In this document: positions 13,723-23,639 of the stretch, in pieces
Layout of the letters: the number at the start of each line of letters is the position of its first letter
Numbering within the stretch: position 1 is the stretch's first letter
NCBI GenBank assembly: GCA_007922305.1
Contig: ML677478.1
Span: 1,220,477-1,284,476 of the forward strand
DNA: 64,000 nucleotides
Origin: Dermatemys mawii
Taxonomy: Eukaryota > Chordata > Testudines > Dermatemydidae
Direction: 5' to 3'
Program-made: the position numbers and the translations under genes
The notes under the pieces: model-generated
The model's input: only the letters and a program-made list of their open reading frames with translations
Databases searched by the model: none
What the model was told of the DNA's origin: nothing

Positions 13723-14081
13723 TGACCTGCTGTATATAATACTGCTGAGTTTCTTTCCTTGATCTAATTTGTAAGCTTCTATCTGGTAACTGTAGTGCTG
13801 AATCTCATACAGTGTGTATATATATAATGGTTAAAGGGAATGTGTTATCACAGACTAAAGAGTTCTAAGGATGATGCTTTTGGAAAGTCTGTCACCATTG
13901 TATCTGGAGATATAGTGTAATACAATGCAGACAGCATGGATGACACCTTAAATGTTTCTTAAACATGGTATGTATCAACCCCGACTGCCTTATTTTGGCT
14001 AAACTTCATTGATTTCATTGGGAGCTTTGGCAGGGCATAGGGCCTAAAGGTTAAATCTCAAAATGTTGAGAATAAATAAAC

Positions 14082-14594
14082 CTTCAGAATTCTCTTCCTC
14101 TGAAGTCAGGGGGACTTCTGGGATCGTTGCTCCTTTCCCTTTCTCCGAGGTTGCAGAAGGTTCTAGGATCTCAGATTCCATTCCCTTTCCTGAGGATGCA
14201 GTAGCTTCTGGGCTCTCTGTTCTATTTCCTTTTGCTGAAGATGTGGTGATTTCTGGGCTCTCGGCTCCATTTCCTTTCTCTGAGGATGTGTCGAGTTCTG
14301 GGCTCTTGGCTCCGTTCCCTTTCTCTGAGGATGTGTTGGGTTCTGGGATCTCGGCTCCGTTCCCTTTCTCTGAGGATGTGTCGGGTTCTAGGCTCTCGGC
14401 TCCGTTCCCTTTCTCTGAGGATGTGTCGGGTTCTGGGCTCTTGGCTCCGTTCTTTTTTTCTGAGGATGTGTCGGGTTCTGGGCTCTCAGGAAGATTCTTT
14501 TTCACTGATGATACAACCGTTTCTGGATCTTCTGGTCCATTCTTTTTCTCTGAGAACACTGCAGCTTCTGGAGTCTCAGTTCCATTATTGGGAT
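14082..14594 (-). CDS. Repeat-bearing exon of gene 1 (Ser/Glu/Pro-rich)
   Basis: A 513-nt exon between acceptor GAATCTTTAG and donor TCTGAAG|GTTTAT, phase 1 to 1, joining CARD-1 to the linker exon. It encodes about 171 residues made largely of a 15-residue unit of the type SSEKGNGAESPEPDT. Unit identity is highest in the middle and decays to both ends. The first unit (AAVFSEKKNG) resembles the 72-nt exon of gene 2 (TMFSEKENAE), which suggests the array grew from an ordinary short linker exon. It is acidic, very low in hydrophobics and surely disordered. The donor is weak (GTTTAT), so the 3' boundary is the least certain part. Confidence 0.72.
14130..14565 (-). repeat. 45-bp coding minisatellite
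   Basis: About nine to ten tandem units with a 45-bp period, clearest at 14230-14480, where the plus strand repeats 'ttctctgaggatgtg' every 45 bases. The period is a multiple of three, so copy-number change would keep the gene 1 frame. The regular period also keeps the opposite strand open, which explains a spurious antisense frame here. Confidence 0.88.
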
Positions 14595-15323
14595 CTAAAG
14601 ATTCAAAACACAATATCTGATATAATCCTTTTCAGATTCTTCAGGATTCTTGATATTCTGGTGTTCTTGACATTAGACTCCAATTTTCCTTCCTTTCAAA
14701 ATTACACTAGACAGAGTATTTGGAGATAGCACACTTCAATAGTAACACAACATAAGTGCAAAGAAGCGATAATATAATATAATTTCTAGAAAGTTCTGAG
14801 AGTCAGGGGCAGGTGAGATTTTTATCAAATGAACAAGTTGCTTTGATATAGATATATTCCGCAATTATCCACAGGGGTTTTCTTTTACCTGAAAAACGTA
14901 ATTTACTATATAGACCCAGGAATGAAACCCTTAAAAGAAATAAACAAGTCTTCTACATTGTCCTTTAGGAAAATCTAACAGGATTTATCAAAGGGTTTTT
15001 TAAAAAATTAAAGCATCTGGATTCCCAAAATCAAATTCTGCCTAGGCTACAAGTGAAAATGAGTCTAGTAACCTGATCCCATCCTGCTCTATTGTAAAAG
15101 ATAAGACAAAGATATAGTAGATGGAGTGACGAGTATGAAAGATGACTGTTTGGAAGATGACTTTCTCTTTTAAATTATACAGGATGGTTCAAAAAATCTG
15201 TAGAAAGGTGTTCGTTCTGTATGAAATTCTAGATTTTTTTTTAAGAGGAGGATCATTCTTTAGTGATAATCTGAAATATTATTTGATTTTTAAAAAATCC
15301 ACTAGAAAGAAAATTGTACTCAC

Positions 15324-15637
15324 CATCTTCCAAATACTCAGAAATTGGTTCTAAGCCTGGAAATATGTATTGCAGGTTTTCCATACAATCTAGAAATTGC
15401 TCATGGGCCAATTCTCCCTTTTCGAGTACTGTTTCTATCAGTGTCACTATTAGATTCTGTGGATCGTTTATTTGACTCAGTGTGAAGTACTCTCTGTGTG
15501 TAATCAGGAGATGGGCGTCTAGAGCACTCAAGACAGCCTCTGGATCTGTTTGAAGAACATCTGTTAGTTTTCTTCGGGCCTTTCGTATAATCTCTGCAGG
15601 CTTCTCATTGGCAGCCATTGCTTCCAGATCACAAGAG
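15324..15637 (-). CDS. CARD-1 exon of gene 1
   Basis: A 314-nt exon, acceptor TTTGATTTCAG, donor GAAGATG|GTGAGTAC (strong), entering in phase 2 and leaving in phase 1. It encodes a CARD: EKPAEIIRKARRKLTDVLQ, then SALDAHLLITHREYFTLSQ, then LIVTLIETVLEKGELAHEQF, then ENLQYIFPGLEPISEYLEDG. Entry phase and first residues match the other three CARD exons in the window. An in-frame ATG in good context (gcaATGG at 15618-15616) lies just before the CARD, so translation could start here. The phase-2 acceptor instead implies an upstream coding exon, which I could not find. From this exon to the stop the gene 1 model is about 2030 codons. Confidence 0.87.
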
Positions 15638-15954
15638 CTGAAATCAAACAAAAATAATCACAAAAGATCCTTACAAAAAGAGCATTCTATGACAGGTCAC
15701 ATTCAGAAATTGATCTTTACAACCATAAAGAGTGAAAAAGTCTTTCTTTCTATTTCTTTAATGAAAGCTTTCATTCTGAAGAGTTTGTAAATGGCACAAA
15801 GCTATGGTTTTGATTCTGAAGGTCCAGATTTAATTTGCACTGATGACTGTAGTATCTGCATGTACGGTTGTTTACAAATTACAGCCCAGCTAGTATGTGA
15901 ACTCCTCTGGTTGTCAGACACTTGGTATGAGCTTTATCTTAGGAGTACAGTTAA

Positions 15955-16172
15955 CATTTAGATTGGCATAGCTATGCTGACCCAGCCCCTGGTGTAAATG
16001 CAGCTAGGCAGATGTAAGAATGCTTCGTTGATCTAGCTACCATTGCTCAGGGAGGTGGAACTCCTACAGCAATGGACAAACCCCTTCTGCCACTGTAGGC
16101 TGCATCTACACTGTGGGGTTATTGTGGCATAGCGATGGGGTCGCTGTCCTCATAGTGTAGATGTGGCCTAAC
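15955..16172. repeat. Putative MITE remnant
   Basis: It contains 'gcatagctatgctgacccagcccctggtgtaaatgcagctagg' and a right part 'gctgcatctacactgtgggg ... tagtgtagatgtggcc'. The 'gtgtagatg/catctacac' inverted motifs at the edges are shared with other MITEs in the window. Its superfamily is not determined. Confidence 0.5.
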
Positions 16173-16345
16173 TTGGGGGATTTGTAGGTAAAATACTTTG
16201 TAAGCCTGTGTGATTATGTGCCCTCTAGTGGCGGCTTCAATAAAGCTAAGAGTCTGTTACAGTTAACAGTTCCTTTATCTTAGCCTTAAAGAGTTCAATA
16301 CTGAAAGTGCCAGGTTTGATTCCCACTGATGAATGTGGTCTCCGT

Positions 16346-16634
16346 GGGTATGTCTACACTGGGGTAGAAAAACCACAGCTGGCCTGGGTCAGCTGACTTG
16401 AGCTTGCAAGGTTCAGGCTCGGGGGCTGAAAAACTGCTGTGTACACAGTCAGGCTCAGGCAGGAGTTGGAGTTCTAGGACCCTGAAAGGTGGGAGGATCC
16501 TAGAGCTCAGGTTCCAGCTTGAGCCCAAACATCTACATAGCATTTTTTCAGCTCAAGCCCCGTGAACCCAAGTCAGCTGACCCAGGCCAGCTGTGGCCAT
16601 GCTGAGGGTTTTTTATCCCTATGTAAACATACCC
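16346..16634. repeat. MITE with GGGTATGTCTACAC terminal inverted repeats
   Basis: The left end GGGTATGTCTACACTGGGG and the right end, whose reverse complement is GGGTATGTTTACATAGGG, form terminal inverted repeats. Subterminal 'cacagctggcctgggtcagctgac' (left) and 'gtcagctgacccaggccagctgtgg' (right) extend the inversion. No target duplication is clear. A similar terminus bounds the CR1-interrupted element at 50102-50846. Confidence 0.75.
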
Positions 16635-17588
16635 TGTATGTATGAAGCCATGGCCCCGGACCCAGAGAAGAATGAACCAGAGGCTGTTGATCAAATTTTG
16701 TCCTCTGAAACAGGGGTAAGTAGGTCTAAGAGATCTTTGTCTATAACAGGAGCCAACTTACTCCACCTTACATATCACCAAGGGTCACTGCAATCAAGAA
16801 TTTACAATCCTACAGTTACATTGTCCTACTTTACCTCTTCTCTCTAAATACTCCCCACTATAAGCAGTTGCACTAGATGTGCACAAGTTACGTAACTGTA
16901 CTAGTTTGTTACTTATCCACTAACTTATGTAATTAACATATATATAGCAAACCTCTACAATGCTAACTGTGAATTGTATATTTGATTTCAATATTTGTAA
17001 TTCAAAACTCATGCTTTTTGGGCTAGCCATTCAAGCAGAAACAATACTGTTAGTTATATAACTAGCCAACAGCGTGGGAATGGGGAAATGTACCATTCAA
17101 ATCTTGCTTTTAAGAGAATAGCTGCGTTAAAGCACTCGCTTTTCACAAGAATTGGTGCCAGAAAAATGTCACTACTAGAATATTTACAGAAAATGGAGAG
17201 CTTTACAAATCCAGTCAAATCACTAGCCACACGATTATTGAAAGAAAATATTTCCCAGTAGTGGACTTGAATCTCCTCTCACATTTGTGCAGTTGCCTCA
17301 TCCGAAGGTCATTAAGGTGAATGGGAGTTTTTCCATTCACTGCTGTCGGCTGTGGTTCAGGCCCTAAATCAAGAATAACTCCATTCAAGTCAGTATAATC
17401 ACACTGATTTTACACCAGAGTGAGAGCAGGATTGGGCCCACTGTCTTGAATCTAGTAACACTTGAGTTGGAACACTTAGGGATTTGGTTCAGAGGGAGGA
17501 GGTCTGCACAAAGAGACAAGAATACGCCAGTGCTGGAGATTTCCATGGCAATAACACCCAGATCTGTCATGAAGGATAATAAACAAAC

Positions 17589-17686
17589 AAGGTGGGTGAG
17601 ATAATACCTTTTATATCTTCTATATTATTTCACCCACTTTGTCTCTCTAACACCCTGGGACTGACACAGCCACAACTACACTGCAT
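17589..17686. repeat. Short interspersed repeat with inverted ends
   Basis: It reads 'aggtgggtgagataatacctttta ... tttcacccactttgtctctctaacaccctgggactgacacagcc'. The two halves are inverted (GGTGGGTGA against TCACCCACTT). I recognise this as a common amniote interspersed sequence but cannot assign its class. Confidence 0.55.
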
Positions 17687-18859
17687 AAAATAAAAGATGA
17701 TTTTTTTTTTAAATGGCCATCATCACTGTCACAAGCTGGCCCCATTCTTCCCTCTGACTGGACACCAGTCTTTTGTGATGGGACCCCATATGCTGCTAAG
17801 CTCTCTTGGGCTGGGTAGTGAGGGATCGCTGTTCCTAGCTCTGGGTTATTCCTCAGGTGCAGATCCTCTGTCTGACAGCCCTCTTGGCATTGGGACCCTG
17901 CAGTCTGAATGTCCAGACCCCAGATCCAAAGCTACAGCCCTCCCAAGCCCCCCAGTTGCTTAACACATTCCCTCCTCAGTTCCATTGGCTGTGTGAGCTC
18001 TGGTTGCCTGGTTGCATGCTTCAGGGACAACGTGGCAGAAAAGCAAGGGAAACAGGCTCAGCAAAGGAATTTCATAAATACACACACACATTTGACTCAT
18101 AAAATGCACAAAACAGTTACAGATCTGTGGAAAACGGCAAACTCCTGGATGTAATCCCGTCCCGCAGTCTAGTCTCATTCTTTTGTGATCCTCTGTGTTT
18201 TATCCAAGGCTTTAGCTAAGACCCATCCTGCCTTCACCTCTCCTTCTGGGGATAAATTGCAGCTGTCCCTTGGGGGCATGTTCTGAGGCAGGAGGAAAGT
18301 CCAGTCCCCTCACCCCCCTTGCTGTGAAGACAGCCCTTCAGAGGCAAAGGAAAAGGCTCTATCTGGTAGTAACCCCATTGTTTCACCCAGGGAGGGTCAT
18401 TTCAATGCTGAGGACCCCTTGATTGGTTTGTCACACTCTTCTAGACAGAGCTTCTCATTAGGTGTTAAATATCTTCTACCAAATGGATGCTCTAATTCAC
18501 AGTGCCAGTTACAATTACAAACAGGATCTCATAAAGTCAAATGGAAATCACCAACAAGACACAGACATAATATTCCCCAAATGATCTCAGTCACTATCAG
18601 TGTTCTCAATAACACACTGGAAACTGGTGAAAACAATCCGACAGGAAGAAACTGTATTGTCAGCAGCTGCATTTCTGAATATTGCAAAAGGTCCTTTTTC
18701 TAGATTAAAATATTACCGCACTGGGTTATCTAGATTTATCACAAGGGGACAATTCTGTGCTCCCTTCTCAGTTTGTACTCTGTCCTTATTCAGTGAAACC
18801 CTTGATTTAAAAAAAAATCATGATTGAATGTTTTTGTAAAAGCTATGATCTAATTCAAA

Positions 18860-19370
18860 TGGGAATTATTTCAGGGAAGTTATATGGCCTGTGCCAAGGG
18901 TGGCCAAGCCGTGGCGTGTGAGCTGAGCTGTATGCAGCTCTTTTACAGTTAAAGTGCAGCTTTCGGAGCCTCCATTGCCCACCCTGTTCTATGCCTACCA
19001 GACTATTTGGAGGTGAAGGGGCTAAGGGCTTCTGCTCAGTGGGGAGGGGGTCTCAGGGCATCAGCTATGCGGGAGATGCCTGCTGAGGTTTGGGGCTTCA
19101 GTGAGAGTGGGGCTGAAGCCCTGAGCCCTGTCAGGTGTACCTCACGGGAATGAAGCCCTAAAACACCCTGTCCCCTGATGACAGAAGCCCCTAGTCTCAC
19201 CGCCCCACTGCTGGGCTGTAGCCCCGAGCCTTGGCAGGCATGCCCCGGCTCTCAAACTTCTGAAGATTGTTGTATGTGGCGGACACCGTAAGTTTGCCCA
19301 TCCCTGGCCTGTGCTATATAAGTCAGACTAGATGATCATAGTGGTCTCTTCTGGCATTAGAATCTCTTAA
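18860..19370 (+). repeat. CR1 3' end split by a hAT insertion
   Basis: The right part reads 'gtcagactagatgatcatagtggtctcttctggcattagaatc', a CR1 3' end in plus orientation. The left part, 'gaagttatatggcctgtgc', joins it once the hAT element 18895-19306 and one copy of its target duplication are removed. Confidence 0.75.
18895..19306. mobile_element. Non-autonomous hAT element with 8-bp target duplication
   Basis: The ends are CAAGGGTGGCCAAGC (left) and, reverse complemented, CAGGGATGGGCAAAC (right). A perfect 8-bp duplication, gcctgtgc, flanks it at 18887-18894 and 19307-19314. The size is 412 bp with no transposase frame. The 8-bp duplication and CAnGG ends mark the hAT superfamily. It landed inside a CR1 copy. 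Confidence 0.88.
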
Positions 19371-19544
19371 TTAAATCAATCTGGTAAAATACGAGAGAGA
19401 ATTTCAGGATTTACCCCACTGACCTTGATTAGAATTAGTTCCCCTGAATGAAGAATCGTTCCTAACTTCCATTCCCCATTAGAATAAAGAGAGTGAGGTG
19501 TCTGCTGCAGGTCAGGTTTCTGATCTCCTTTCTGTATGTGAAGA

Positions 19545-19580
19545 GAGGGAAAGTGAAGTAAATGAAACTGAAACTAAAGT
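19545..19580 (-). promoter_or_regulatory. Candidate interferon-stimulated response element
   Basis: The plus strand reads 'gagggaaagtgaagtaaatgaaactgaaactaaag'. GAAACTGAAACT (19564-19575) matches the ISRE core GAAANNGAAACT, with a GAAAGTGAA half-element 13 bases before it. It lies about 3.9 kb upstream of the CARD-1 exon of gene 1 and would suit an IRF/STAT-driven promoter. No TATA box or transcript start can be placed with confidence; the minus strand 'ctctttattctaat' 60-70 bases downstream is only suggestive. Confidence 0.5.
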
Positions 19581-20292
19581 GTTCAGAAAGCAGCCAAGTG
19601 GAAACCTGGTGGGCATTCTAGTCAATTGCACAAAGGAAGAATTTCAGACAAACCATCAAAATGATCCTCCTCACGAATGAGACCTCTATTGACAATAAAA
19701 GTGCCCCAGCTAGGGGCAGAAACCCCAAAGAGGCTCATAATGTACACCACATAGATACCAGCCTGCCCTGCATAACATATTGTCAGGGATAATCCAGCAT
19801 CCCCGCACCAATAATCCAGGTTGGGAAGAAAGGAGTAGGAGGAAGAGCTGGATATGACCTGGTCCAGGTGCCCCGTTGAAGGGCTCATTGTAAATACACA
19901 CACAAACACAGAGATCTTTTAGAGTAACTGGATCTAATAGATAGTTTACATCTCTTTAAGACTGCGGGCATGGTTACACTTACAAGATTATAGCGCTATT
20001 GGTTATAGTGGTCCCCTTATACAGTAATATGAATAGCGCTATTGTATGTCCACACTGAGATGCTCCAGCGTTATAGCATGGCCACATTTGCGGCACTTAA
20101 TGCGGCATTAAGAGTAGCGCATTAGGGCATATATCCCACAGTACACCTCTTCCTGATCTGGCGCAATGCCTTGTGGTGGGGGGGCGTCACTTGCGGGGCA
20201 TTCTGCATCCTGTTTCAACTACCCATGATACTTTTTGGCATATCCCAGCAATCCCTGTGTTTCCTTCCACCTCCGGCGCCATCTTTTAACAG

Positions 20293-21576
20293 TTGCAGCA
20301 AAGCGTGCTCCGTCTTCCATTGTTGTGTGCCACAATGAATACAGAACTGCTGAGGAACATGCTGACGACTGTCGCCAGCACATCTCTATGTGCAGTGGAG
20401 TTAATCCTTGACATGCAGGATGACAGTGATGAGTCTGAAGACGAGATCGAAGCGGTGAATGCGTTTGACACGAAGCTTCTTGTCTCATTAATGGACATGC
20501 TCACGGCCGTTGAACGCCACTTCTGGGCACGGGAAACGAGCACTGACTGGTGGGATCACATCGTCATGCAAGTCTGGGACGACGAGCAGTGGCTGCAAAA
20601 CTTTCGAATGAGAAAAGCCACTTTCATGGGACTGTGTGCTGAACTCGCCCCCGCCCTGCGGCGCAAGGACACCAGGCTGAAAGCTGCCCTCCCGGTGGAG
20701 AAGCGGGTGGCTATCGCGATTTGGAAGCTGGCTACCCCAGACAGCTACCGATCGGTGGCCAACCAGTTAGGGGTTGGAAAGTCGACTGTTGGAGTTGTGC
20801 TGATGCTAGTGTGCAGGGCCATTAATCTCATCCTGCTACGAAAAATTGTGACTCTGGGTAACGTGCATGACATTGTTGCTGGCTTTGAAGAAATGGGTTT
20901 CCCTAACTGTGGAGGGGCGATAGATGGGACCCATATACCTATTCTGGCGCCCACCCACCTAGCAGACAAGTACGTTAACCGAAAGGGGTACTTCTCCATG
21001 GTTCTCCAGATGCTTGTGGATCATCGTGGGCATTTTACTGACATTAACGCGGGCTGGTCTGGAAAGCTGCATGACGCATGCATCTTCCGCAACAACGGCC
21101 TGTTCATGAAGCTGCAAGCCAGGACCTTTTTCCCAGACCAGAGGATCCCCGTGGGGGAAGTGGAACTGCCCATAGTGATTCTTGGTGACCCCGCTTACCC
21201 TTTAATGCCCTGGCTCATGAAACCCTACACAGGGAGCCTAGACAGCAGTCAGGAAAGGTTCAACTACAGGCTTAGCCGGTGTCGAATGACTGTGGAGTGT
21301 GCTTTTGGGCGTCTCAAGGCTCGCTGGCGCTGTCTTTATGGGAGGCTAGACTTGGCCGAGGGTAGTATCTCCATGGTTATTTCCGCATGCTGTGCCCTAC
21401 ATAATCTTTGTGAGCGGAAGGGCGAAGGCTTCACTCAGGCATGGTCCTCGGAGGTTCAACGCCTGGAGGCCACATACGCCCAGCCAGAGAGCAGGGTTCT
21501 TAGAGGGGACCAGCGCGAGGCTGTTAGGATCAGGGAAGCCTTGAGGGAGCATTTTGAGGCTGAAAGCCAGTTCTAA
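20293..21576 (+). CDS. PIF/Harbinger DDE transposase (HARBI1-like), intact
   Basis: It is 427 residues from the first ATG. A second ATG at 20335 (MNTELL) is an equally plausible start and would give 413. Helix-turn-helix-like sequence (SYRSVANQLGVGKSTV) lies around residues 150-170. The nuclease triad is readable as GAIDGTHIPI (Asp about 211), LGDPAYPL (Asp about 299) and VECAFGRLKARW (Glu about 335). The internal GWSGKLHDACIF block is typical of the family. The length is close to HARBI1-type nucleases. No stop or frameshift is seen. An AATAAA at 21668-21673 may serve as its polyadenylation signal. The protein should cut and join transposon ends with help from the SANT-like partner. Catalytic activity is inferred. 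Confidence 0.95.
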   Translation: MQQSVLRLPLLCATMNTELLRNMLTTVASTSLCAVELILDMQDDSDESEDEIEAVNAFDTKLLVSLMDMLTAVERHFWARETSTDWWDHIVMQVWDDEQWLQNFRMRKATFMGLCAELAPALRRKDTRLKAALPVEKRVAIAIWKLATPDSYRSVANQLGVGKSTVGVVLMLVCRAINLILLRKIVTLGNVHDIVAGFEEMGFPNCGGAIDGTHIPILAPTHLADKYVNRKGYFSMVLQMLVDHRGHFTDINAGWSGKLHDACIFRNNGLFMKLQARTFFPDQRIPVGEVELPIVILGDPAYPLMPWLMKPYTGSLDSSQERFNYRLSRCRMTVECAFGRLKARWRCLYGRLDLAEGSISMVISACCALHNLCERKGEGFTQAWSSEVQRLEATYAQPESRVLRGDQREAVRIREALREHFEAESQF

Positions 21577-21792
21577 AGTGAGGTGCAGAGGGAGGGAGGG
21601 AGGGAGCATTCTTTTAATAGGAACAGGCATTTGCTTTTCTGTAGCCTGTAATAATGTATGTACACTTAATAAAGAAACCCATTTATTAAGAAGACAATTC
21701 ATTTATTGAACAGGTACTTCGGTTGCTGAAAGAAAATATTGTGATGCATGTGAGGGGGAAGCCGGGGGAGGTGCAATGGGGGTGGCATGGGG

Positions 21793-22358
21793 TCAGTCAG
21801 AGATCAGAATATGTCCGGGTCTCTGAGTCTCCAGTGCCCTCACAGTGGCCATGTCCCCAAAACCCCATTTGCGGAGGGCAGTAAGGCATGTTATTAGGGG
21901 TTGACTGCAGTGGATAATGGTCTGGGGGCTGTTCGGTGAAGACAGAGGGGTTGGAGGCAGCTGTGGATGGTGATAACCATAAAGCTGATGATAGTGGCCT
22001 GGAGGGTACTGAGGCACAGAAGGGGAAGGGTTTTGGGGCAAATGATAATTGGGGTGGAGAGCGCGGTGCTTCTCCTCCTGAAGGGTGGCAATCCACTGCA
22101 TAGTCTCCAATTGAAGATGCAGTAATGAGAGCAGCTTATCGGTGCTTTTCCGGCGGTGAATCGCGTTCTCCTGCTGCGCCTTCTCCCTCAACTTACTCTG
22201 GTCCTCCCTCCACCTCTGTGCAACTCGATTTTCTGTTACAGCCTGTTGCATTACTTGCTGTACAAGATCCTCTTTGCTCCTTCGTGGCCGCTTCCTCAGT
22301 CACCTCAGCCTCTCAGCTGTTGATAAGAGCGATGGCACAGGGATCAAGGACGATCCTT
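21793..22358 (-). pseudogene. Harbinger SANT-like partner, second exon (broken)
   Basis: The exon follows acceptor TTTATTTTAG and enters in phase 1, matching the donor at 23075. It encodes a C-terminal part with VPSLLSTAERLR, then an in-frame TGA (22302-22300, in a CGA-like context), then KRPRRSKEDL, VQQVMQQAVTENRVAQRWRE and a His/Pro/Tyr-rich tail ending at TGA 21793. The helical QQVMQQAV...REDQSKLREKAQQEN part resembles tails of vertebrate Myb/SANT-like domain proteins derived from Harbinger. The internal stop disables it. Confidence 0.75.
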
Positions 22359-23074
22359 CTAAAATAAAAAGATACATTTAACAGTGGTTCCCTTGTAAAG
22401 AGCAGACATGCCTATGATTCCCCCTCATTCCCCGTTTGCCTGTCCCGCAGACAGCACAGATACAGCAACGGAGCCCCTGCCATGGTGAGTGCACTCCAGA
22501 GGCAAGGGAAATGATTTTTTCCCTGCCCTAGACAAGCTGTGCCGGGGGAGGGGGTGGGGAGTGCCGGTAAGTTGCAGGAGCCCTACTCTGAGCAGCAGGC
22601 AGGGGGAAGGATTTCTTCCCTGCCCTGAAAAGCTGTGGCGGGGGGTGTGGAGTGCCGGGAAGTGGCAGGAGCCCCACTCTGAACACTGTTCCAACATTCT
22701 CTGTAGGTGTTTGTCCTGGAAGATATCTCGTTGCTTCGAGTCACTGAGGAGCAAAGGGAAGGGATTTTAATGAGATGCGGCTTCCGCCCAGGGCCATATG
22801 CAGCGTGCCTATGTGCAGCAATGCTCCCCCCACTCATTGTAGCACAGTGGCAGGGACTAGTGACCGTGACCGGGACGGGGACCACGCTGGCTCTCCCGGG
22901 AAACCTGCGCAGGCGCATTGCAAGTGCTCTTATTGAGACCTTTGAAGAGATTACTGATGATGACTACCGCGAGGTGATAGACTACATCAATGCACTATTC
23001 CACATGTAGGCAAGCATGCAAGCATCCCCTTCCACCCCAAGCTGCCAGCCTTCCCCATAGAAAAGCAGCTTTAC

Positions 23075-23639
23075 CTCCGCAATCTGCTGCTGAGCTGCCC
23101 CCTGCAACCGCCGGACGCTGTGGCTGGCTGCACTCCTGGGTTGAGAAGAGCTCCTGGCTGCATGCGTCCAGGGACTCCTCCATGCCCTGGGTCGCTGCCG
23201 CCTCGTCCTCATCCTCCTCCTCTTCTTCATCCTCCTGCTCTTCGTCCTCCTCCTCACCCCCCCCTTCACTGGTGGGCTGGGAAGTGTCCGTGGTGGTCTA
23301 TGGAGTGCATGTAGGATCACCAAGTATCACATGCAGCTCCTTATAAAATCTGCAAGTCACCGGGGCTGCCCCAGAGCAGCCGTTTGCCTCGCGGGCTTTG
23401 CGATACGCATTCCTAAGCTCCTTTACCTTAACACGGCACTGCAGAGTGTCCCGCTCATGGCCTCTTTCCACCAACGCCCGTGATATCTGCCCATAGGTGT
23501 CAAAATTCCTGCGGCTAGACCGCAGCTGAGACTGAATAGCCTCTTCCCCCCAGCAGCTGATGAGGTCCAGCACCTCGCTATTGCTCCATGCTGGGGATCG
23601 CCTATTGCGAGGAGGCATGGCACGTGGAGTCATGATCAA
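23075..23639 (-). pseudogene. Harbinger Myb/SANT-like DNA-binding protein, first exon (broken)
   Basis: It starts MIMTPRAMPPRNRRSPAWS and runs through a Myb/SANT-like trihelix domain: SNSEVLDLISCWGEEAIQSQ, NFDTYGQISRALVERGHERD, CRVKVKELRNAYRKAREANG and TCRFYKELHVILG. A TAG at 23300-23298 stops it. The same frame then continues open through DTSQPTSEGGGEEEDEEQED, a run of acidic residues and ATQGMEESLDACSQELF to a donor GCGGAG|GTAAAG at 23075. The open frame after the TAG and the matching splice phase show one lost codon in a longer protein. In relatives, this partner brings the transposase to the nucleus and to the DNA ends. Confidence 0.78.

Larger units (their letters stand above)
7323..15323 (-). 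other. Introns of gene 1
   Basis: Six introns lie between the exons listed. They hold a CR1 3' end (7883-8133), an old amniote repeat around 9735-9900 ('gcagtagcacctaggatcc' and 'gctgaagtcagtgg'), other diverged repeats around 10330-10700 and 12950-13150, a GT/GTCT microsatellite, and AT-rich unique sequence. I see no further exon with paired splice sites in the right phase, though very short exons could escape notice. Confidence 0.55.
15638..19560. other. Region 5' of CARD-1 exon, gene 1
   Basis: No exon is recognised on either strand. The region carries MITE-like elements (about 15955-16172 and 16346-16634), a short palindromic repeat (17589-17686), a GC-richer stretch 17700-18330 of unknown nature, a hAT element in a CR1 remnant (18860-19370), and unique sequence. 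The missing 5' exon or exons and promoter of gene 1 should lie here or further right. Confidence 0.5.

Noticed and set aside
14130..14565. Regular array that might be taken for CRISPR
   Set aside because: The 45-bp units are directly abutting degenerate copies without unique spacers, in a vertebrate coding exon.
14063..14620. Plus-strand 185-codon open frame with a repetitive protein
   Set aside because: It is the antisense of the 45-bp coding repeat of gene 1. A period divisible by three keeps several frames open. The minus strand has fitting splice sites and phase.
19498..19680. 60-codon plus-strand frame near the ISRE-like element
   Set aside because: Opposite strand to gene 1, no domain and no splice partners; its Glu/Thr run is just the ISRE-like sequence translated.
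22982..23346. Several overlapping frames on both strands, including Arg-rich and Ser-rich proteins
   Set aside because: They are shadow frames of the GAG/GAA-rich acidic tail of the SANT-like gene; only the acidic frame continues the SANT domain and meets a phase-matched donor.
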